Shown here in pieces: positions 15,013-20,753 of a DNA stretch of 20,753 nt (its first letter is position 1; each line of letters opens with the position of its first letter). Source of the stretch: an uncultured Bacteroidales bacterium (GTDB lineage Bacteria > Bacteroidota > Bacteroidia > Bacteroidales > Bacteroidaceae); NCBI GenBank assembly GCA_937901185.1, contig CALCHR010000178.1:1-20753 (forward strand), written 5' to 3'. Below the pieces are notes generated by a model that had not been told where the DNA came from, ran no database searches, and was given only the letters and a program-made list of their open reading frames with translations. The position numbers and the translations under genes were made by a program.

Positions 15013-16086
15013 ATGAACCGATACGTGAAATGGGGTATTGTTGGAGTGGTGGCGCTGGGCCTATGCGGCCTGGGCGTGCGCACTTTTATGCCCCGAGAAA
15101 ATAGCGATTTGAAAAAGACAGAACTGCCCAAAGGCAAAGGTAAGCAGAGCGGTTCCCTCACCGTACGCTACATGGTGATGGCAGAGCAGAAACTGACTGA
15201 CGGCATCTATGTGAGCGGCAGCCTTGTGCCCGACGAAGAAGTGAGCCTCTCGTTCGAGACCTCCGGTAAGATAGTGGGTATCTACTTCAAGGAAGGTAGC
15301 GCCGTGAATGAGGGCCAGCTGTTGGCAAAAATCAACGACGCCCCGCTGCAAGCCGAGTTGCGCAAGAAAGAAGCCCAGCTCAAACTGATGCAAGACCGCC
15401 TGTACCGCGCCAAGGCCCTTCTCGAAAAAGAAGCTGTGAGCCAAGAAGCCTTCCAGGAAGCCGAGGCCAACTTGGCAGCGCTGCGAGCCGAGATAGACGG
15501 CGTGAAGGCACAGATAGCACAAACCGAGTTGCGTGCACCCTTCTCCGGCATCATCGGTTTGAGGCAGGTGAGTCTTGGAACCTTTGTTACAACAGCCACA
15601 GCTGTGGCCAACCTTACGAAACGCAGTCCGCTCAAGGTGGAATTCAGCGTGCCCGAGCGCTATGCCGGTACGCTGCCTGCTGGAACTCCTTTGACCTTCA
15701 CCGCCGAAGGCGACCTGACCGATCGCCATGCCACCGTCTACGCCTCAGATTCTAAGGTGGACCCCGAAACACGTACCTACACCGTGCGTGCCCTCTACCA
15801 GAACAACGATGGTAAACTTGTGCCCGGCCGATATGTGAATGTGAACCTCACCACAAAGCAGTATGACCGCGCGCTGGCTGTGCCGAGCGAAGCCATCGTC
15901 TCAGAAATGGGAGTAGACAAAGTGTTCCTCTACAAGAACGGCGTGGCCGAGCCGGTAGAAATTACCAAAGGCCTCCGCACCGATGCCCTGGTGCAAGTGG
16001 TGCGCGGCTTGAGCGTCGGCGATACCATCCTGACCAGCGGCACCATGCAGCTGCGTAAAGGCAGTAAAGTGACCCTCCACCAATAG
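15013..16086 (+). CDS. RND efflux periplasmic adaptor (membrane fusion protein, AcrA/MexA-like)
   Basis: This 357-residue protein would bridge the inner-membrane pump and the outer-membrane channel encoded downstream. A hydrophobic N-terminal segment (about 7-25) anchors or exports it; C18 in LGLCG does not make a good lipobox, so lipidation is doubtful. Then follow the first lipoyl half (about 70-109, VSLSFETSGKIVGIYFKEGS), a short coiled-coil hairpin (about 111-170, ending AQIAQ), the second lipoyl half (171-203, TELRAPFSGIIG), a beta-barrel (about 204-290) and a membrane-proximal domain (290-357, VPSEAIV...). The short hairpin is common in MFPs of this class. First gene of the operon, 45 bp before the pump gene. 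Start ATG 15013 follows a leader with a matching promoter. Confidence 0.92.
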   Translation: MNRYVKWGIVGVVALGLCGLGVRTFMPRENSDLKKTELPKGKGKQSGSLTVRYMVMAEQKLTDGIYVSGSLVPDEEVSLSFETSGKIVGIYFKEGSAVNEGQLLAKINDAPLQAELRKKEAQLKLMQDRLYRAKALLEKEAVSQEAFQEAEANLAALRAEIDGVKAQIAQTELRAPFSGIIGLRQVSLGTFVTTATAVANLTKRSPLKVEFSVPERYAGTLPAGTPLTFTAEGDLTDRHATVYASDSKVDPETRTYTVRALYQNNDGKLVPGRYVNVNLTTKQYDRALAVPSEAIVSEMGVDKVFLYKNGVAEPVEITKGLRTDALVQVVRGLSVGDTILTSGTMQLRKGSKVTLHQ

Positions 16087-16131
16087 GCCGCCTACACAAA
16101 ACGCATAACCACCAGTTCATATCCCCACTAA

Positions 16132-19100
16132 ATGAATATCTCAGAACTATCTATACGCCGCCCCGTACTGGCCACCGTGCTCATGCTCATCATCCTGCTC
16201 TTCGGTATGATAGGCTATGCCACACTCGGCGTGCGCGAATATCCCTCCGTAGACAATCCCATCATCTCCGTGAGTTGCTCCTATCCCGGCGCCAACGCCG
16301 ATGTGATAGAAAACCAAATCACCGAGCCGCTGGAGCAAAACATCAACGGCATCCCCGGCATCCGCTCGCTCACCAGCGTGAGCCAGCAGGGAAGCAGCCG
16401 CATCACCGTAGAGTTTGAACTCTCTGTGGACCTCGAAACCGCAGCCAACGACGTGCGCGACAAAGTGTCGAGAGCACAGCGCAACCTGCCGCGCGACTGC
16501 GACCCGCCCACCGTCTCAAAAGCCGACGCCGACGCACAGCCCATCCTCATGGTGGCCATCCAAAGCGATAAACGCTCGCTCCTGGAACTCAGCGAGATTG
16601 CCGACCTCACGGTGAAGGAGCAGTTGCAGACTATCCCCGATGTGTCCAGCGTAATGATCTGGGGAGAAAAGAGATACTGCATGCGTCTCTGGCTCGACCC
16701 CGTGAAGATGTCAGGCTATGGCATCACACCGATGGATGTGAAGAACGCGCTCGACAGAGAGAACGTAGAACTCCCTTCTGGCTCCATCGAAGGAAACACT
16801 ACCGAGATGACGATACGCACAATGGGACAGATGCACACCACCGAGGAGTTCAATAATCTGGTCATCAAGGAACAAGAAGGACGCATTGTGCGCTTCAGCG
16901 ATATAGGGCGCGCCGAACTCTCCGCACGCGACATCAAGAGCTACATGAAGATGAACGGAGTGCCCATGGTGGGTGTAGTGGTCATCCCACAGCCCGGCGC
17001 CAACCACATCAACATCGCCGACGCCGTGCATGAGCGCATGGAGCAAATGAAGAAAGACCTGCCCGAGGATGTACACTTCGACTACGGTTTCGACAATACC
17101 AAGTTTATCCGCGCCTCTATCAGCGAAGTGGAAACCACTGTCTACGAGGCTTTCCTCTTGGTCATCGTGATTATCTTCCTCTTCCTCCGCGACTGGCGTG
17201 TGACGCTCATCCCCTGCATCGTGATTCCCGTTTCGCTCATCGGCGCTTTCTTTATCATGTACGTCTGCGGCTTCTCCATCAACGTGCTCTCGATGCTCGC
17301 CATTGTGCTCTCGGTGGGTCTGGTGGTGGACGACGCCATCGTGATGACCGAAAATATCTACATCCGCATTGAGCGCGGCATGCGACCCTTTCAGGCCGGA
17401 ATAGAAGGCGCCAAGGAAATTTTCTTCGCCGTTATCTCTACCACCGTAACCCTCGTCGCAGTGTTCTTCCCCATTGTATTTATGGAAGGCACAACGGGCC
17501 GACTTTTCCGAGAATTTAGTTTCGTGGTAGCCGGTTCAGTGGTTATTTCATCCTTTGCGGCGCTGACTTTTACGCCGATGCTGGCTACAAAATTGTTGGT
17601 GCGTCGCAAAGAAAAAAACTGGTTCTACCAAAAGACCGAGCCCTTCTTTGAAGGCCTTAACCGCGTGTATAGCCGTTGGCTCGACGCCTTCTTGCGCCGC
17701 CGCTGGATTGCCATCGTGGTGATGGGCGTTTCGCTCGTGGCCGCTGTGTGGATGTGGGTGAGCGTGCCCGCCGAAATGGCGCCGCTCGAAGACCGCTCGA
17801 GCATCACGATACGCACCTCCGGTCCCGAGGGCGTTACCTACGAATACATGCGCGACTACACCGAAGACATTTACGCTTTGGCAGACAGCCTGATGCCTGA
17901 TGCCGAGTTTATCACAGCCCGTGTGTCGCAAGGAAGTGGTAACATACAAATCACCCTTAAGAACCTTACCGAGCGCAATTATAGCCAGATGGAAGTAGCT
18001 GAGAAACTCTCGAAGGCTGTAAGGAAGAAAACAGACGCCCGCGCCTTTGTGCAGCAGCAAAGCACCTTCGGCGGACGCCGAGGTTCTATGCCGGTGCAGT
18101 ATGTCCTTCAGGCCACGAACATAGAGAAGCTCCAGGAAGTGCTGCCTAAGTTTATGGCAAAAGTATATGAGAATCCCGCTTTCCAGATGGCCGACGTAGA
18201 TTTGAAATTCTCTAAGCCGGAGGTACGCCTCTCTGTGAACAGAGAAAAGGCAAACCTTATGGGCGTCAGCACTAAAGACATTGCGCAGACACTACAATAT
18301 GGCTTGAGCGGACAGCGTATGGGCTATCTTTATATGAACGGAAAGCAATACGAGATAGTGGGCGAGATCAACCGCCAGCAGCGCAACGCTCCCTCCAACC
18401 TTAAGGCTATCTACATGCGCTCCTCTGACGGAAAAATGATACAGATGGAAAACCTCGTGGACCTTGTAGAGAGTATCGCACCTCCTAAACTCTATCGCTA
18501 TAACCGCTTCGTATCGGCCACCATATCTGCCGGCTTGGCCGAAGGTAAGACCATCGGCGACGGACTGGCTGAGATGGACAAGATAGCTAAAGAAACGCTC
18601 GACGATACCTTCCGCACCGCTCTGGCCGGCGATTCCAAGGAGTTCCGCGAGAGCTCTTCGAGCCTCGTCTTCGCTTTCGCCCTGGCTCTGTTGCTCATCT
18701 ACTTGATTCTGGCCGCCCAATTCGAGAGTTTCAAAGACCCCTTCGTCATCATGCTCACTGTGCCCCTGGCCGTATGTGGCGCCTTGATATTTATGCTTGT
18801 GGGTGGACAAACCATGAACATCTTCAGCCAGATTGGTATCATTATGCTCATCGGCCTTGTGGCCAAGAATGGTATCCTCATCGTTGAGTTTGCCAACCAG
18901 CGCCAAAAGTCGGGCGAAGAGAAGATGAGCGCCATCCGCGAAGCCTCTATCCAGCGTCTGCGCCCTATCTTGATGACCAGCGTATCGACCATCCTCGGTT
19001 TGCTGCCCCTGATGTTCGCCACCGGCGAAGGCTGCAACGGACGCATCGCCATGGGTACGGCGGTAGTAGGCGGTATGCTCATCTCCACGCTGCTCACCAT

Positions 19101-19170
19101 GTTTATCGTGCCGGCCATCTACTCTTACGTATCTACCAACCAAGTTCAGAAAAAACTCACAGAGAAATAA
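16132..19170 (+). CDS. RND multidrug efflux pump, inner-membrane subunit (HAE1 family, AcrB-like)
   Basis: At 1012 residues it is slightly shorter than AcrB (1049). It is a proton-driven exporter of hydrophobic compounds, expected to act as a trimer. TM1 is about 11-31; TM2-6 fall in about 330-485, TM7 at about 523-544 and TM8-12 in about 842-1000, with two large periplasmic loops between. The proton-relay residues are present: D400 and D401 in GLVVDDAIVMTENIY (TM4) and K912 in GLVAKNGILIVEFANQ (TM10). The N-terminus SIRRPVLATVL and GANADVIENQITEPLEQ, and the TSVSTILGLLPL motif near the C-terminus, are standard HAE1 signatures. The gene sits 45 bp after the adaptor and 15 bp before the channel gene. 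The substrates cannot be read from the sequence. Confidence 0.96.
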   Translation: MNISELSIRRPVLATVLMLIILLFGMIGYATLGVREYPSVDNPIISVSCSYPGANADVIENQITEPLEQNINGIPGIRSLTSVSQQGSSRITVEFELSVDLETAANDVRDKVSRAQRNLPRDCDPPTVSKADADAQPILMVAIQSDKRSLLELSEIADLTVKEQLQTIPDVSSVMIWGEKRYCMRLWLDPVKMSGYGITPMDVKNALDRENVELPSGSIEGNTTEMTIRTMGQMHTTEEFNNLVIKEQEGRIVRFSDIGRAELSARDIKSYMKMNGVPMVGVVVIPQPGANHINIADAVHERMEQMKKDLPEDVHFDYGFDNTKFIRASISEVETTVYEAFLLVIVIIFLFLRDWRVTLIPCIVIPVSLIGAFFIMYVCGFSINVLSMLAIVLSVGLVVDDAIVMTENIYIRIERGMRPFQAGIEGAKEIFFAVISTTVTLVAVFFPIVFMEGTTGRLFREFSFVVAGSVVISSFAALTFTPMLATKLLVRRKEKNWFYQKTEPFFEGLNRVYSRWLDAFLRRRWIAIVVMGVSLVAAVWMWVSVPAEMAPLEDRSSITIRTSGPEGVTYEYMRDYTEDIYALADSLMPDAEFITARVSQGSGNIQITLKNLTERNYSQMEVAEKLSKAVRKKTDARAFVQQQSTFGGRRGSMPVQYVLQATNIEKLQEVLPKFMAKVYENPAFQMADVDLKFSKPEVRLSVNREKANLMGVSTKDIAQTLQYGLSGQRMGYLYMNGKQYEIVGEINRQQRNAPSNLKAIYMRSSDGKMIQMENLVDLVESIAPPKLYRYNRFVSATISAGLAEGKTIGDGLAEMDKIAKETLDDTFRTALAGDSKEFRESSSSLVFAFALALLLIYLILAAQFESFKDPFVIMLTVPLAVCGALIFMLVGGQTMNIFSQIGIIMLIGLVAKNGILIVEFANQRQKSGEEKMSAIREASIQRLRPILMTSVSTILGLLPLMFATGEGCNGRIAMGTAVVGGMLISTLLTMFIVPAIYSYVSTNQVQKKLTEK

Positions 19171-19185
19171 GTACAGCAAGATTCT

Positions 19186-20538
19186 ATGAAACGACTCCTT
19201 ATATATATTATTATATGTGTGGTGGCCATTCCCCTTTGGGCGCAGAGTGAGAGCGAAGCAGTGTCGGCCGAGCCTACAGAACGCACCTCGCTTGCACAGT
19301 TGATAGCCACGGGTCTGACCAATAACTACGGTCTGCGCATTGTGCGCAACGAGGAACGACTGGCTGAGAGCAACGCCACGCGTGCCAATGCCGGAATGCT
19401 GCCTAAGGTGGGACTCACAGCCGGATATAGCGGCTCGCTCAGCAGCGGCAATACCACCAGTCGCACCGCAAACACCACGGAGCAGACGCGCAACGTCCTG
19501 GGGCATACCCTCAATGCCGGTATCAATGCAGACTGGATCGTGTTCGACGGTTTCAAGATACAGGCCAACTACCAGCGCTTGCAGGAACTGCGACGCCAAG
19601 GTGCCACGCAGACACGCATAGCCCTGGAAGACTATGTGGCCGATTTGACAGCAGAGTACTACAACTTTGTGCAGCAACGCCTCCGCTTGCACAATCTGCG
19701 CAATGCCGTGGCCCTCTCCAAGGAGCGCTTGCGCATCGTCCTGGAGCGCTACTCCATAGGCAGCGCCTCGCGCCTCGACCTGCAGCAGGCTCAGGTGGAC
19801 TTCAACGCCGACAGCGCCCTCAGCCTCAAGCAACACGAACTGCTGGCCAGCTCGCGCATCCGCATCAACGAACTCCTGGCTGCCAAGAATATGAACTCAC
19901 TGCTGGCTGTGACCGACTCTATCATAAATGTAGATACGGCAATGGTCTACGACCTCTTGTGGGAAAAAACGCTGCACACCAACGCTGCGTTGCTCAACGC
20001 TGCGCACAACAAGACACTGGCCGAGATAGACTTTCGCAGTGTGCGTAGCCGCGACTATCCTTATGTGAAACTGGCGGCCGGCTATGGCTATACGCAAAAC
20101 CACTACAACAAGGGTGCCACCTCTAAGCGCAACAACTGGGGAGTGGACTTCGGAGTGACCGTAGGCTTCAACATCTTCGATGGCAATCGCCGCCGCGAGC
20201 GCCGCAATGCGCAAATCAATATAGACAACGCCGAACTGGCCCGCCTGGAGCTGGAGAAAACCCTGCAAGCCGACTTGACAGACCTTTGGCAAGCTTATAA
20301 AAACAACCTGCGCCTGCTCGCCCTCGAGCGCGAAAACCTCATCACCGCCAAGGAGAACCACTACATCGCCTGCGAGCGTTTCATGCTCGGCGACCTCTCA
20401 GGTATAGAGATGCGCGAGGCGCAACAGAGCCTGCTCGATGCCGAGGAGCGTATCCTCGAGGCTGAATATAGCACCAAACTCTGCGAAATATCTCTCCGGC
20501 AAATCTCCGGGAGCATCATGGACTACGCACAAGACTGA
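19186..20538 (+). CDS. Outer-membrane efflux channel (TolC/OEP family)
   Basis: The 450-residue protein has a signal peptide (about 1-19, ending PLWA before QS) and the two-fold repeated OEP architecture. The first half includes LAQLIATGLTNNYGLRI, the aromatic strand DWIVFDGFKIQANYQ and a long helical hairpin (about 135-235, ERYSIGSASRLDLQQAQVDF). The second half repeats this with GVTVGFNIFDGNRRRERRNAQ and FMLGDLSGIEMREAQQSLLDAE. Trimers would form the outer-membrane pore and periplasmic tunnel that complete the efflux system. It is the last gene of the operon, 15 bp after the pump, and a strong terminator follows. The stop is TGA at 20536-20538. Confidence 0.93.
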   Translation: MKRLLIYIIICVVAIPLWAQSESEAVSAEPTERTSLAQLIATGLTNNYGLRIVRNEERLAESNATRANAGMLPKVGLTAGYSGSLSSGNTTSRTANTTEQTRNVLGHTLNAGINADWIVFDGFKIQANYQRLQELRRQGATQTRIALEDYVADLTAEYYNFVQQRLRLHNLRNAVALSKERLRIVLERYSIGSASRLDLQQAQVDFNADSALSLKQHELLASSRIRINELLAAKNMNSLLAVTDSIINVDTAMVYDLLWEKTLHTNAALLNAAHNKTLAEIDFRSVRSRDYPYVKLAAGYGYTQNHYNKGATSKRNNWGVDFGVTVGFNIFDGNRRRERRNAQINIDNAELARLELEKTLQADLTDLWQAYKNNLRLLALERENLITAKENHYIACERFMLGDLSGIEMREAQQSLLDAEERILEAEYSTKLCEISLRQISGSIMDYAQD

Positions 20539-20553
20539 TAGCCCCCGGCCGTG

Positions 20554-20571
20554 TCAGCCTTAAGAGGCTGA
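20554..20571 (+). other. Small hairpin after the channel gene
   Basis: TCAGCCT (20554-20560) and AGGCTGA (20565-20571) form a 7-bp stem with loop TAAG, without a following T-tract. It precedes the main terminator and probably only adds 3'-end structure. Confidence 0.4.
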
Positions 20572-20576
20572 GATAG

Positions 20577-20625
20577 AAAAAGAAGCTCTGCGCTGACCCT
20601 CGTCGGCGCAGAGCTTTTCTTTCTA
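20577..20625 (+). terminator. Rho-independent terminator of the efflux operon
   Basis: A perfect 11-bp stem AAGCTCTGCGC (20583-20593) / GCGCAGAGCTT (20606-20616) with a 12-nt loop is flanked by an A-rich tract before and TTCTTTCT after. It lies about 45 bp past the channel stop codon. Confidence 0.9.
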
Positions 20626-20660
20626 CCCCTTGAGTATCTCTCGAATGGTCGGAAAGAGAC

Positions 20661-20753
20661 CTTTGTAAGCACTTGAAAATCAAGGGCCATTTTCGGGTGT
20701 TTCTTAGGTAAAAGCTAGGTGAATTTCGGTAACTACTAGGAAAATTTCGGTAA
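20661..20753 (+). repeat. Intergenic repeat element, copy C (cut by window end)
   Basis: The head (20661-20719) begins CTTTGTAA with TTGAAAATCAA and CATTTTCGGG at the same spacing as the other copies; about 46 of 59 positions agree with copy A by eye. Units of 21 nt start at 20707, 20728 and 20749, the last one truncated. The tail lies outside the window. It sits just beyond the terminator of the efflux operon. Confidence 0.85.

Noticed and set aside
14898..15161. 87-codon minus-strand frame across the efflux promoter and the adaptor start
   Set aside because: It overlaps the promoter and signal-anchor coding region of the adaptor gene and has no recognisable features.
18292..19836. 514-codon minus-strand frame across the pump and channel genes
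   Set aside because: It crosses the boundary of two real plus-strand genes and has no recognisable domain.

Overview
The window looks like a chromosomal segment from a gut-type member of the Bacteroidales, most likely Prevotellaceae-like (taxon inferred, not proven). The signs are upstream elements matching the Bacteroidota promoter consensus (TTTG, 19-21 nt, TAnnTTTG), ATG starts without Shine-Dalgarno sequences, a fucose pathway closest to known Bacteroides proteins, and a very large secreted glycan-directed protein. No tRNA, rRNA, insertion sequence or CRISPR array was seen.

Layout. (1) 1-8182, minus strand: one uninterrupted frame of at least 2727 codons whose C-terminus lies outside the window. 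It encodes a secreted M60-like (enhancin/mucinase-type) zinc peptidase with many lectin-like, F5/8C-like and helical modules. (2) 8183-8775: the promoter and 5' leader hairpin of the peptidase gene, an intergenic repeat element (copy A), and the terminator of the next operon. (3) 8776-14613, minus strand: five co-directional genes in the order YafV-like omega-amidase, fucI, fucO, fucA, RhaB-like fuculokinase, with gaps of 15-72 bp. Together they would convert L-fucose to fuculose, fuculose-1-phosphate, then DHAP and lactaldehyde, and lactaldehyde to 1,2-propanediol. (4) 14614-15012: a divergent control region with a second repeat copy (B), a 16-bp palindrome and the promoter of the efflux operon. 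(5) 15013-20538, plus strand: a complete tripartite RND efflux operon (adaptor, AcrB-like pump, TolC-like channel) closed by a strong terminator. (6) 20539-20753: that terminator and a third repeat copy (C) cut by the window edge.

How the parts may work together (inference): the M60-like protein would attack O-glycosylated, mucin-like host protein outside the cell, and the fucose operon would catabolise fucose released from such glycans. No fucose permease, FucR-type regulator or fucosidase is present here. The efflux operon is probably functionally separate.

The most unusual signal is the family of three same-strand intergenic elements at 8474, 14758 and 20661. Each has a 59-nt head that aligns without gaps, followed by tandem units of exactly 21 nt (consensus GGTAACTACTARGAAAA plus 4 variable bases). 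The two complete copies share a G-rich tail and differ in length by exactly one unit. All three lie outside the transcripts predicted from the promoters and terminators. I do not recognise this family.
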